Shown in pieces: positions 22,690 to 33,995 of a stretch of DNA of 64,000 bases. A program made the position numbers and the translations under genes. Where the stretch lies: assembly GCA_050084515.1 (NCBI GenBank), contig CM114275.1:21700001-21764000 (forward strand), in the 5' to 3' direction. How positions within the stretch are numbered: the stretch's first letter is position 1; the number at the start of each line of letters is the position of its first letter. The notes under the pieces are model-generated. The model was not told where the DNA came from and ran no database searches. It saw nothing but the letters and a program-made list of their open reading frames with translations. The stretch comes from Blasia pusilla (Eukaryota; Marchantiophyta; Marchantiopsida; Blasiales).

Positions 22690-23490
22690 CACGTTCCACT
22701 CAAAACGGCTATCACGACAGATCAACTCATCCAGTCTAAATCCAACCTTTCTGTAGCATCCATACTAAGAATATAAATTTGAGTAGGAGCCCTGTCGAAG
22801 GAGGGTGCGTAAGCTGGTGTTTGATGGGTGCGTCATCCAACTTGCGTAATTATCTTCGGATCACCCCAGGGGTACATAACTTTCCTTTAAAACCAAATCC
22901 AGCGAGAAAACTGTTCGCCTGCCCTTACCAGGTATGTCAAGGTGAAAACACTCGTAAAACAATCAAGGGAAAACCATTGCTCGAGCCCGGTGGCAGTCAC
23001 AGGTGCAAATACGGCTAGCCTCGAGTAAAATCATCGGCTTCCAAACCATCGGCACAGATCATTCATCAAACACTCAGCTTCGGCAACATGTTGCACTGTA
23101 ACACTTCTGGAAGAGAGATGTCAGAAATATCACAAACCTAAATTCCAACACCTTTCAACAAAATTTATCAGCTATAGTGATATACAATGGGAGCAGGACT
23201 TTTGTTACCCCTTGTTGAACTTACGGGCTCCTAGGGTCTTTTAGACCTCGTGCTTCCAGCTGAATATACAAGTATTGTCCTATTATTTTCAGGGCAAGGG
23301 GCAATACTCACTATCCGGATACACCCAAATGCTACTTTTGGGGTTGCATAGGTAGTGATCGTCCTCTTCCTCAGCACAAACACAAAGCCCTGATCTGCAA
23401 ATTCCATAACCACCAGTGCTATACTGGCACTCTGACTATTGACCCCACAAAAGGCCCATTGAAGAATTCGTGCTGATCCAAATTTGACCA
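22690..23490. other. 3' flank of the DUF630/632 gene
   Basis: Sequence downstream of the minus-strand gene ending at 23497. The part nearest the stop codon is likely 3' untranslated. No further gene is seen. Confidence 0.35.
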
Positions 23491-23496
23491 TCTCAC

Positions 23497-26400
23497 TTAT
23501 CCAGTGATCCGAGCCAACTTAATATTTACACCCTGAGCATGAAGATCTCTGTAAGTGTGGTAGGCAACATCAGAAAAGGCAGAAAGAGCACTGAAGACAC
23601 CTGGTAGTGCAGATTGAGCACTGTTCAAAGTCATTGTTCGGGTAGCTTGAATAGCCTTGTCCACTTCTTCTTTCTCTAGCTCAACTTTCAACCTAAACTG
23701 ATCCACCCTGTTCTTGTTTTCATTCAAGGCAGCTCTTCTAGGAGAATCTGTGACAAGCTCTTCCTTTTCATCTGTATGTGGTGTAGAGTCCACATACTTT
23801 CTTTCCAACATTTCCAGGAACTGTTCCTTCTTGATGAGCTCCCTCTCTAGACTCTCCGCCTTTTTCTTATGTTTCAGCTCCTCTGACTGTAGCCGTACCC
23901 ACTCATTAACAATTGCCACAAAGCCATTGATGGCCTCCAATGTGACCTTGTCAGGAAGTTTATCCAAGACACGTTGCCAGTCTTGACACAGAGAATATAT
24001 TGGAGTTGTGGCGACCTTAGTTGGTGGGTTGTCCGATTTGCTTTGTTCATCTCTGAGTTCCACATCTGGATGTATAAGGCTAAGTCGCAGCCAACCATTG
24101 AGGTTGCTCAGGTACTCCTTTTGTGTTGAAATAAGATTGGAAAAAGACTGACCCCACCTGACCAAGGCTGCAGCAAGTTCAAGTGTAGATTGCCTGTGAG
24201 AATTGCTTGTGGCCTCCGCAGCTGCAGAATTATTAAGCGTCTTCATATCTTGTACGATACTTTGCTGAGCTTGATGACATTCCCTCATCTCTTTCCACAT
24301 GGTCGTCATCCTGTAAGACACAAAACTTAGGAGTCAATAACAAGATACTTACCATAACGTTTCTTCCTGAGTTATTGAAATCCTCACATAACATGCAGTA
24401 CAATAACACCTTTAATACAATCAGCCTCAAGTAATGAATGCCTCTTCAAAGAGCTTCCCTAAAAAGGACCCTTCGTTTGTCATCCTTACAGACAGAACAT
24501 TTCTCCTCAACTTGACACTTGAAACTCCATGCTATTAATTATCTTGACATGGGACTCCTGGCACCACTGAGGGTTATCCATACTTTAGATTAAATAGTTG
24601 ATTTATGGTGCAGTCGAAAAGGCGGCGACTAGCCATGCCAAAGTTCTTATAAACTGGGAAATTTCATCACAAGCAGGGCCAAAGTCTTCATTGGCACATA
24701 GACATCAGCTTGACGCATACCCTTCAAGGAGCTCGACAAGTTGAGGATAGAGTTCTTCATCACGTAGCTTGTGCACCGCAATACTAGCCGCATCAACAGC
24801 CTGCAATGCTACCATGAACCGTGTGTGTAAAACTTTGATTGTGGCTCTTGTTTTGTCAATTGCCAGAGGATCTTCCCCTTTAGAATCTTGGCTGCGCAGA
24901 AGACTGCATTTCTTCTCCAGATCAATTCTGATTACTTCTGCAGCCTGCACAGCACAAACCAGGCTATTCAATTTCAGGCAAAAGTGATCTGGCTTAGATT
25001 CACTCAAATCAGGGCTGTAGACAGACCATACCATCCTCCACCCCTCATCCCAGATCTACTCACAGCGAAAAGGTTCACAGAAAGCCCTCTCCACTTCTGG
25101 CTTCCCAAAGCTAGTTACAGGATTCACTATCAATCTGACATTTTCTTCTCAAGGGTAATTAGATGTCAAACACTACACATTGACTACGTGCCCAGCTGCA
25201 CAGGCAAGGGTATCCGAACTCAGCTGGTGAGTGGTGCCCTGGTGAGGCTCATACAGAAATGATAGTGAAATCGGAAAGGGTGAGCACTAAAACCATAGCA
25301 TGCAAGACAAAAGAACAGTTCAATTTGCACTCGTGATGAAAATAATTTCTCTCACCACCCATTACATTTCACCAGAATTATCTGGCGGAGACTGGCAAAA
25401 ACTCATCGAAGGAAAAATAGGCCGAGTTGTGAGTACCTTGACTTCATCGTACAGCTTTTTCTCCCAAGCAAATAGACGATCAAGTGTTGAAGCATGACTG
25501 CCCATCATTCCACCATTCTCACCAACACTGTCCACAGTAAAATCCCTGAGCAATCCAGAGGATGAAGATCTTGACAGAGACCGCGACCAGAATGTGGAAT
25601 TGAAAACTTTAGCAGAATGATCAGCAATACCTACAACCACAAGAAGCACGGACGTCTTATTAACTTCATGAGCTCCGACAGGAGAAGAATAATTCGCCAC
25701 CCAACCTTCCCTCACGGTGGAAAGCTAACCAAGCATTAAATAATTCATGGCAAACTTGAAAAGATGAGAACTTTGACGGATACATGACATCCGAGGAGTG
25801 GCTCCGTCGACGGACCGACTTGGCATGATCAGTTTTCCTTTCATGGCTACTTGCAGAAGAGGTTTCTTTGCAGGTACCGTATCTCAAGAAAAAGAACTCC
25901 ATCCTCCGCCCACATTCTCAACGTCAAGACCTGACATGGGCGACTTCTTGCATAACCCAGAGCAAGAAAGGAGAAAGCAGTCGACCAGAGCAAGAAAGGA
26001 GAAAGCAATCGAGCATAGAGCTGCGGGTTGAGCCAGACATCCCTGATAACTCAACCAATGACTCTTCCGTATTCGTTTTTCGGGCGATAAGCTTGTGAGC
26101 TTTCATTTGCGTGCAAAGATCCATACTGATACTCGCGAATCCTCCACATTTCCCGGCAGAAGGTGACAAAACCTTGGAAAATGTCGAAATTTAAGGAGGT
26201 CCAGAGTAAGATTTTTTAAGAGGTTCTGTTCAGGAGCATGTGAGCTCTCACGGATTCCGATGGCATGCAAGAAAGACAAACCTAAGAACGAAACTTGGAC
26301 GTGCTGGGAAGCCGTCATGGTTATAGTCAATTACCTTTCGCTTCCGAGAAGCTCGAATGATAGTGGACCTTCTTCGTCTCCAGCATTCGACAAACTGGAT

Positions 26401-27358
26401 CCCCACTTTCAGCCGCCTTTAGGAATTGATCGTCTACGTCTTTGAACACTTCAAGCAAGTCTCTACCTCTTGAATCTACAACCGCAGTAAGCTCAGTGTG
26501 CGTGTTAGTCTTTATAATACTTGTCTCCATGTTTCTTTCGACCATGGCGGTTACTGGCAAGGAATCATCATTCGTTGTCGGCTGCTCGTACGTCTTTAAA
26601 TGCGCCTCTTTCCCATCATCGTGCTCGTACTTGGACTGAGGCTCTGCGTCTTCCAGGTCTGGCATTCCTTCCTCCTCTTTGAGCTTTATGTGCTCGGTTG
26701 CAGCCTCTTTCTTCTGCTTGATTTTCCGTTGTTCTACGAGGTGGGGAGGAGGGGAGGGGGGATGGAATTCCACCTCGGGAATGGGACGGAAAGGATCTAG
26801 AAAGAGATTATGCCAACTGCTGCGCGAAACCGGAGGCGGGGGTGGAGGATTAGATGAAACCGGCGGGGGGGGTGGCGGGGGAGGATTATAATATTGCCAG
26901 TCATCGTCTCGAGATTCGACAGAGGCTTGAGGCACCACGGGCGGAGGAGGGGACGCAGGACGTTCTTCACGCACCGGTGATTTAGGCCTGCCTCCATTCG
27001 AATCTAACAGTAAGGGATCTGCAACAGCTCCATGAAGACTACGGGAACCGGAGAGCTCCATGGGCTGCGGAGTAGCCATAGTAGGAAAAATAGGAGGAGG
27101 TGGAGGAGGAAGAGCTTCCGTAATAGTCAGAAGAGGGGTGGAGGCAATCTGTGCAGCTGACGTTTCTTGCTGCTGCCCAGCCTCGCCTTCGACAAATTGT
27201 CGAAAGGCTGCACCGGACCCTTTAAGTGCATGGACGTATTGCGCATGGGCGGAAGCAAAGGCGTGACGTGAAGCTACGGCATGTTTCATGAATCTTTTCC
27301 GCGAACGACATCTAGCGACCCCCTCCTCGTTGTCTACCTTCGAGCTCGAACACCCCAT
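23497..27358 (-). CDS. DUF630/DUF632 protein (NRG2/APSR1-like family)
   Basis: Four exons, 27358-26335, 25630-25437, 24944-24721 and 24310-23497, join in consistent phases into 751 codons. All introns have GT-AG ends. The start is the ATG that gives MGCSSSKVDNEE. MGC-S is the N-myristoylation and palmitoylation signal that begins this family, and a longer in-frame extension upstream lacks it. Residues 1-60 match DUF630 (RCRSRKRFMKHAV, RHAFASAHAQYV). A Pro-rich linker covers about 90-230 with runs of six to eight prolines. DUF632 begins near residue 298 (DLLEVFKDVDDQFLKAAESG) and includes STLDRLFAWEKKLYDEVK, LHTRFMVALQAVDAASIAVHKLRDEEL and WQRVLDKLPDKVTLEAI, with a Lys/Glu-rich coiled coil. 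Members include Arabidopsis proteins with roles in nitrate signalling and phosphate-starvation root growth. Membrane attachment is inferred from the N-terminus. The function of this copy is not shown. Confidence 0.93.
25958..26013. repeat. 28-bp tandem duplication in intron 1 of the DUF630/632 gene
   Basis: Two adjacent copies of CAGAGCAAGAAAGGAGAAAG plus eight bases, differing at two positions. It lies within the intron between 26334 and 25631. Confidence 0.85.
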
Positions 27359-28765
27359 CCTCCCTGGCGAGTATCCCGACCAGCGTTGGAGCCAAGCTAA
27401 TTCCTGCTGCACTACCTATCTTCCGCGAGCGCTTGGACGATTGGATGCTTGTAGATGCCAAGGTTACAAGCCGAAGCTGACATCAACCAAAAACGAGTGC
27501 ACAGATCCGACAAGCACCGAGAAGTCCAGCTGTCAAAATGGCCTCGACCATCCCGACTCCGAGCATTGTTGGCTCCGAGAGGAGGAGGATCGCTCCAGGG
27601 CGACAGCCGCTGCAAGGTTTTCGTGGACAGTACGACGAGTCGATGACGTGATTACGAATACCCTAATCGACGATCAACACCGGTCTTGGACAATCCTTCG
27701 GGAAATGCTCTGGTGTTGAGCCAGCGCCCCCATCTAATCCGCCATCGGACCACACCTGACCCGTCGGCCTACCAACGTCGAAACGGCACTCGAGAGAGGG
27801 CATCTCCAGCGCGTTCCAGTAAACCCCTCCGGTCCGCCATCCTCTTGATGGTTTCCCAAGAAGAGAGGCGCGCCACCTATCAAAACCCCGCTCTGCCCAG
27901 ACTGAAATCGATGTCAGCAACGACAAGCGAACGTACTCCCCAGGCACACGAATCAATGATGTTGCGGAAGATTCTGCTCCTCTGGCCTGCGCGCAGCGTA
28001 TCAGAGCCTGCGGAAATCTGAGCAAGGAAGGGCAAACCCGACGAAAAAGTCTCGGAAGCAGAGTTTCCAAGCCCCACCGGGCCGCAGCTGCCAGCCAGCC
28101 AGCCAGCCAAGAGCCCCCAACAACCTTGCAACGAGCACCACGGCCTCACGGCTCCCCGTCGAGATTCATTCGGCGTAACGCAAACCTCGACGCCGAACAT
28201 CCAGCGACTCCATTCCTTCGATCGGAACAACGCCCCCTCAATCGCATCGTCGTGCTCGAATCGCCGCGGGAAGGAAGGAGACGGAAGCACGCTCAGCCAA
28301 GACACGGCCAGGCGGAAGCAAAGTAGGTAGAAAGCCTTCGCAGGTAGTAGCAGTAGGGTACCGCTCCACTACTACCCTCGGAGGCTCGGAGTGTAGAGCG
28401 AGCTAGCTACACCTAGCTAGGCGAACGAACGACTGCCCGGGCTAAAGGTCGACATGAAGAAGACTCTGCCCGCCACACATACAGACAGCGAGCCAGACAG
28501 TCCGAGCTACCCCTTTCCAGCTGCCCGTCCGGCAGTACGACCTTCCGATCCAATTTTCGAAAGCGGCGCTCGCCCAAAACCGTGCGCCGTCGGCCTGTGG
28601 CGTGTTTGTGGGGGTGGAGAGAGAAAGATCAAACATAAAAACACCAATCGTTCTTCCATGCGGCGTCCAGCGTCTGGAACGAAGTCCAAGTCCAGTCGAC
28701 AACTTGTCCGAGTGTGAGACGGTCGACGACCACGGCCGTCGTCGACGGCGACGGGGAAAACTGGA
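27359..28765. other. GC-rich region upstream of the DUF630/632 gene
   Basis: Probably 5' untranslated and promoter sequence of the minus-strand gene starting at 27358. It is much richer in C and G than the surroundings, with CCAG tandem tetranucleotides at about 28090-28108. Frames on both strands (for example 27663-28070 and 28442-28840) look like by-products of composition. Confidence 0.4.
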
Positions 28766-28837
28766 AGCGATAAGCTCGTATCGTAAAGAAACAAACAAAC
28801 CAGCGATAACCTCGTATCGTAAAGAAACAAACAAACC
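28766..28837. repeat. 36-bp tandem duplication
   Basis: Two head-to-tail units beginning AGCGATAAGCTCGTATCGTA / AGCGATAACCTCGTATCGTA, each ending AAACAAACAAACC, with one or two differences. Confidence 0.85.
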
Positions 28838-28859
28838 CATGTAATGTGTCGAATTGTCC

Positions 28860-29528
28860 GTGGATTAATTAATTAATTAATCCAGGATGTTTTCCACGTG
28901 TTGATATTTACTTGAGCGCCGGAGTTACATGGACTAGCTTAACCGGCCCCACACCGAAAGCCCGAGTCACCCAACTAACCACGCCCAATACCAACGTCGC
29001 TCGAACAAACCACGGCTCCCGAGCCCTCACTTGACCCATCCCACACAGTCCGTGGTCGGTCGGTCGGTCGGTGCTAGAGCGTGGTTCGGCTCCTCCAGAC
29101 TTGTACTACTTCCGTGATGACTGGGTGTGTGTGCGCGCGTGAGTGGGGGCTGCATCATCTCATCCATCCATTCATTCATTCATTCTTTCCTCCGTCCATC
29201 CATCCTTCCGGCTTTCGCACGGAGAGCTCCTTTTTTCGGACACGCGTAGTCAGTCAGTCCTCTTTTGCAAACGCATATCATCGAACTATAAATTTTCGAA
29301 ACTATCCATACGGACGAATGGGAACGATCCTTTTTCCAATCATGACACTGCGTGACGATTTGAATTTTGAAAATCATGACATAACATGCACACGCCGTCC
29401 TCCCGAGCAGTGGGTGCCGAGGTGAGTGAATCCCTTGGGCATTGTGGCTGGTTTAAGGAGAAATGATAAAGATCATTTCTTGGGATCCTTCAAAAGAAAT
29501 AGAACACATTTCTATGGGACTAGAATAA
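28860..29528. other. Microsatellite-bearing intergenic stretch
   Basis: Holds TTAA repeats (about 28864-28882), a GGTC array (29054-29072), and CATC/CATT/TCCA arrays (29160-29205). No gene is recognised. Confidence 0.6.
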
Positions 29529-30108
29529 CCTAGGGGTTTCTTTAGACGTCTTGGGGCAAGTCCCCATATATGGCTATTTTTTTGGGTCGCGGGGTCATCT
29601 ACGGTTCAGATTACAAGGATCAACAAAGGGTCCTTCGTCCTTGCGCGCCGTGAAATTTGCGGCGCGAAAGGACCAACGACGATCCTTGGTCCTTGGAAAC
29701 TCTTGAACCGGTCATTTTCCTGTGGAATTCGTCAAAGGCACTCCCAATTTCGACGCCTCACTCTCTCGACGCAGACGGAGGACACAAATAGAGCCGGTCG
29801 GAGGCGGTCGAACTCACCTGACCGGCGGGGAAGGGGCGGTCGAAGGTACGATTAGACCTTCCGTCCGCGGCGTAGAACCTAGGACCGCGGCATGGGGACG
29901 CACCCTTAAGGAAATGGTCACCATGTGGGACTTCATGTTACTAGGGCGTTTCGAAGGTGCCTTTTTGTTAGGGATAATATGATACCCTTCACAATATCCT
30001 AGGAGTTTCTTTGGACGTCTTAGGGCAAGTCCCCATATATGGCTATTTTTTGGGTCGCGGGGCAATCAGAGATTGCAATCTACGGTTCATATTACAAGGA
30101 TCAATCAA
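29529..30108. repeat. About 100-bp direct repeats flanking a GC-rich insertion
   Basis: CCTAGGGGTTTCTTTAGACG... (29529-29628) and CCTAGGAGTTTCTTTGGACG... (29998-30108) are about 90 percent alike over about 100 bp. Both run through CCCCATATATGGCTATTTTT and TACGGTTCA..TTACAAGGATCAA. The right copy has a short extra GCAATCAGAGATT. Between them lies the dispersed element at 29624-29992. Confidence 0.8.
29624..29992 (+). mobile_element. Dispersed ~370-bp GC-rich repeat, copy 1
   Basis: Nearly the whole segment recurs inverted at 37539-37912, without the flanking direct repeats, so it is a mobile unit of its own. The ends are AAAGGGTCCTT and, on the other strand, GAAGGGTATC, sharing AAGGGT as a short imperfect terminal inverted repeat. 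It has no convincing coding sequence. A MITE-like or other non-autonomous element is most likely. Confidence 0.65.
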
Positions 30109-30240
30109 CAGCCTCATTGTACATGAGAGTCTTATAGTGGTGACTTGCGACCATCCTAGCAACAACCTAAACCCATAATCCGATGACATTGTACATTTGA
30201 ATTTCAAATTGCCGAAATGATCAGCCCGAGAGGACATTTA

Positions 30241-30370
30241 GCTCAAATAGCTCGGCCAGCAAGAGATCAAATAGCTCAGCCAACAATGAATCTCAAACAG
30301 CTCAGCCAGCAAGCAATGAATCTCAAACAGCTCAGTCAGCAATGTAGCAAAAATAGCTCAGCTAGCAATA
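30241..30370. repeat. AGCTCAGCCAGCAA minisatellite
   Basis: Five or more irregular repeats of AAATAGCTCAGCCAGCAA, some with the insert GCAATGAATCTC. Confidence 0.75.
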
Positions 30371-31989
30371 GTCGGTCGGTGTCATCCCAATTTTAAATGT
30401 GGATCAATTTCCCATTGTCACTCTAAGATAATTTTGCCCAGGCCGAAGGTGCACACGAAGATCTTGGTGGCTAATGTGTGAGCAGCAGCGAACGAAACAA
30501 CAGTTGATACACGTGCATGGGAGGTTGTAGAATCCCCATCGCTTGATCTCCTGCAAGGAAATCAAATAGTGAGAGAAGTGCAAGCGAGAGAGTAGACATA
30601 GTGAGAGAAGCACCTCTGAAGCCGAAGCGTTCCTCTACGATCTCCTCTGCTACTATTAAGAGGCTGGTAAATAGCACAAGCGCGAGCAAAGGCCCACGAG
30701 TGCGAGAAAAGGCACAAGCGCAAGCCGAGAGTGCACACGAGAATGAAGGAGAGGGCAAGAGAGAAAGTAGAGTGACACAGCGGAGCGAGACGCAACTCGC
30801 ATGACAAAGCAAGAATGTGAGCAGGAGGGAGTAGGAGGGAAGGGGGAGGAGACCGTGCGTAGGCGTCTCCGCCGCAACTAGGTCAGGGCCCGACGACGAA
30901 GACGCCCAAGCGCGGTCTCCATCGTAAAATGTCGATCTAATGGTGATCTTGCGTGTGAGGGTGGATTAGGATTTAGGCGAGTTTAGGTGGGATTAGCGGA
31001 TCCAACGGCCAAACACATCTACAGGTTGGATCTAACGACCAATTACATCTTGTTGTTGGATCTAAACCTCACTTGAGATGTGTGGTGGTGGTGGTCCGGT
31101 TGATAATCAGGGTAGGGATAGGTTCGGGTTGCCGAACCTGCCCTTTTTTAATTATTGGATAAAAATTAAAGCCCTTTTTTTAATTCCGTCATTTTCCCAT
31201 TTAAAAGATTTTTTCCCATTTAAAACCCCCTCCTTTTTATTTCCCATTTTAAATCCCCTCTATTATTTCCCTTCTTCCATTCTTTTTTTTCCCCTTCTTT
31301 CTCTTCTATTTTTTGCCTCTTTTCCCTTTTTTTGACAAATCTACATTATTCTTTATTTAGTTTTTTCAAATATTTTAATATTTTTGTGGTGTGTTATGCA
31401 GATGGCATGTGCCAACAAATCACTACCAAACGTGGAGAGAAGGCCACTCGGTGTTATCATAAATATACCAACTCCACAATAGATTTGAAGGAGACAAATT
31501 GAATTACATAAGAACACGTCTCCAATGTAAGCACCGTTGTTTGATGTCTTGTTTCCATCTCCACAATGATGACTTCCATGCCAATTTTTTAGTATGCATA
31601 TATACTTTAATCATGCATTGTCCCGAATTCTTGCATGGACTTCCTATTTCGTCAAATCCTACAAATTTGCGCAAGTTCTCAAAATTGATGTGTGCGAATG
31701 CACAACAAAAAATGTGAATCCATCGTAAAGAAATTTTAGAACAACAAACAATCATTGAAGATAAACTCCCCCTCGAAACATCTCCAACGTAAGTTCACTT
31801 CATTGACGAACATTTTGCGAGTCCAAACTTCTACCCTATATAGTGATAACTTCTTTCTTTGTTTTTTAAATGATGACTTCTTTCTTTGTTTTTAAAATTT
31901 ATGTGTTGTTCCTGACTCTCCATTGCTGTGAATCTTATCGATATACGTGATTTCCGAAAGGTTCTACACGCCGAAGCCCAAAAACGAAA
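30371..31989. other. Intergenic, no supported gene
   Basis: 30540-30900 is purine-rich with several overlapping frames on both strands and no domain. 31140-31330 is pyrimidine-rich (TTTCCCATTTTAAA repeats). The right part, from about 31390, may be the degraded left half of the Helitron at 32007-32824. Confidence 0.4.
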
Positions 31990-32824
31990 ACATGTTGTTT
32001 CTTGAGAGATACAGTTATTTTGACTCCAAGAAAAAGAGATGTTGATGAAATAAATGCACATATTATGTCTCGGTTTCCTGGATAGGTAATCCTCTTAAAC
32101 TTAATGTATTTTCTTATTCGAACATTGTACTTGGGAAGTTTTTGTACTAACATTAATTTTTTCTCACCAAATCATTACATATTGTGTACAAGAACATATT
32201 TACCTCAACGTCAACTCTATTCCAAATGAGAGGATGAGTCATAGCCATCCAATTGAATTTTTGAATATATGCTCGCCTTCTGGACTACCTCCGCATCATT
32301 TTTGTTTCAAGATTGGTGCACCAATCATGCCCTTACAAAACGTGAAGGGTCACATCGATAGGCAAACGAGACTAGATTGGTGATTCGTGTATTTATCCAA
32401 CGTTGCAAAGATGCTGAAATCATTACATGGAAGAATGTTGGAGATCGAATTTTTATTCCACGTATCCCATTGATTGCATCGGATTCTGGTTTTCCATTTG
32501 ATTTACGTAGGTTTCACTTCCCTATTCGATGAGCTTTTGCTATGACTATTAATAAGTCACAGGTCAAACTTTACAAAAGGTTGGCATTTACTTGCCTACT
32601 CTCGTATTTTCTCATGGTCAATTGTACGTAGCATTATCTAGAGTAGGGAAGAAAAGATCCATCCACATAACCATTGGAAGTGATGAACATTCAAATAAGG
32701 AAGGTGATTGCACACGAAATGTAATATATGAAAAAATACTTGGATGAAATAAAAGTTGTAAGTATATTTGAGGAACATTAGTAGAGTTACTTATTTCGTG
32801 TGCATCGCACAGATACCTTACTAG
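31990..32824 (+). pseudogene. Helitron helicase (Rep/Hel) remnant with 3' terminus
   Basis: Broken Pif1-type helicase blocks appear in order. They are VILTPRKRDVDEINAHIMSR (about 32013-32072), EFLNICSPSGLPPHH then FKIGAPIMPLQN (32255-32340), EIITWKNVGDRIFIPRIPL, FPIR-stop-AFAMTINKSQ, and after a one-base frameshift QTLQKVGIYLPTLVFSHGQL then YVALSRV. These are the conserved C-terminal motifs of Helitron transposases. The element ends with the hairpin GTGCATCGCAC (32800-32810) and CTAG (32821-32824), as Helitrons do. The left end and the Rep domain were not found. Confidence 0.85.
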
Positions 32825-33823
32825 TCTATATTATTATTGGAGAGTGATTTTTGATTTGCAAACATCTATTTCTTGACAAAAAAGAAAAAAGGGCAACATT
32901 TTAGAAATTTGACTCACATATTAAGTGGTTACAAACGAATAAGAAGAATGGGTTAAAACAAATTTGAATAGAAAGGGAAAATTATTTTCTATTACTTCAT
33001 ACCTTCTGATTTAAATTATTAATATTATAACGGGTGATCCTAAATGTTAATAAAGTGAGATAATTATAAATATTTTGACTTTTTTTTCTTAATTCATATT
33101 TAACGGGAAGGGGAAATGAATTTTAATGGAGATTGAATAAATGTTGTTAAAATTTTATGGAAGGATGGAATTATTTAGGGGATTGGAATCTCATTTTAAT
33201 TTTAATTTTAATTCAGGAGTGGAATTGTGTTATTCTTTTAAGGTTTAAGAAACTAATTTAAAATTTTGAAATGAGTTATTAGTATTTTTAAATAAGGAAA
33301 ATATTCTCATATGATATTTTTGGAAGGAAAATGAGTTTCAATGGAAAAGGGAAAATATTTAATTAATTAAAATTGACTAATAATTTAATTAGTCAATATC
33401 ATTTTGGTGGGAAAAATGGAAGGGTAAGTATAGGTATTATTCAAAATTTCATGGAGAGTGAAATTAATTAGGGGACTTGAGTTTTATTCAGAAGTGAAAA
33501 AAATAATTCTTTTAAGATTTAAAATTTTATAAATGACACTTAAATTTGAAATGAAAAATACTTCTGAATTATTAAAAAAGTCATTTTCGTGTAGAGGCAT
33601 GGGCATGGTAACTAGTTCTCAATATGACGCACTAGTCAGCATGCCCGTGTTTGCAAGAAAATGAATTTTCTAAAGTAATTATATTTTTATTTCATAATTT
33701 AAATAGATTTATTGTTAGCTCTTAAAGAAGTAATAACATTCTACTTTTCCAAACAAGTGTGCAGCCCTAAGTCGTGGATGAAAAGTTTCTATCTCGAATA
33801 TGAGTAGGGAGAATAAGTAAATA
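32825..33823. other. Helitron 5' terminus and AT-rich sequence
   Basis: TCTATATTATTATTGGAGAG starts at 32825, immediately after the CTAG of the preceding Helitron, so a second Helitron was inserted end to end. Its 3' end was not identified. The rest is AT-rich with many ATTTTAATT runs. Confidence 0.6.
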
Positions 33824-33995
33824 CTAGTGGGCAACTCGTGCCATGCACGCAAGTGAAGGGACTAGTCACGTTGTGCACAACTTTTTTTTCTTGTTGCCCG
33901 TAGAGGGGGAAACATTTTCTTGCTGCCCGGTTGCCACATGTCAAACAAACATGTGTTTGCAAAATCAAGAAGGCACTCTCTAATAATAATGTAGA
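33824..33995 (-). mobile_element. Non-autonomous Helitron-like element, 172 bp
   Basis: On the minus strand it starts TCTACATTATTATTAGAGAG and ends with a GTGCATGGCAC hairpin, about ten bases, then CTAG (33824-33827). The interior has CAAACATGTGTTTGC, GACATGTGGCAACCGG and a CTTCACTTGC block shared with sibling copies. Confidence 0.8.

Noticed and set aside
27663-28840. Overlapping frames upstream of the DUF630/632 gene
   Set aside because: Frames exist on both strands because the region is GC-rich. None shows a domain, and the region is better read as 5' untranslated and promoter sequence.
30471-30900. Overlapping frames on both strands
   Set aside because: They arise from purine-rich repeats (GAGAGAAG-like) and look like compositional artefacts.
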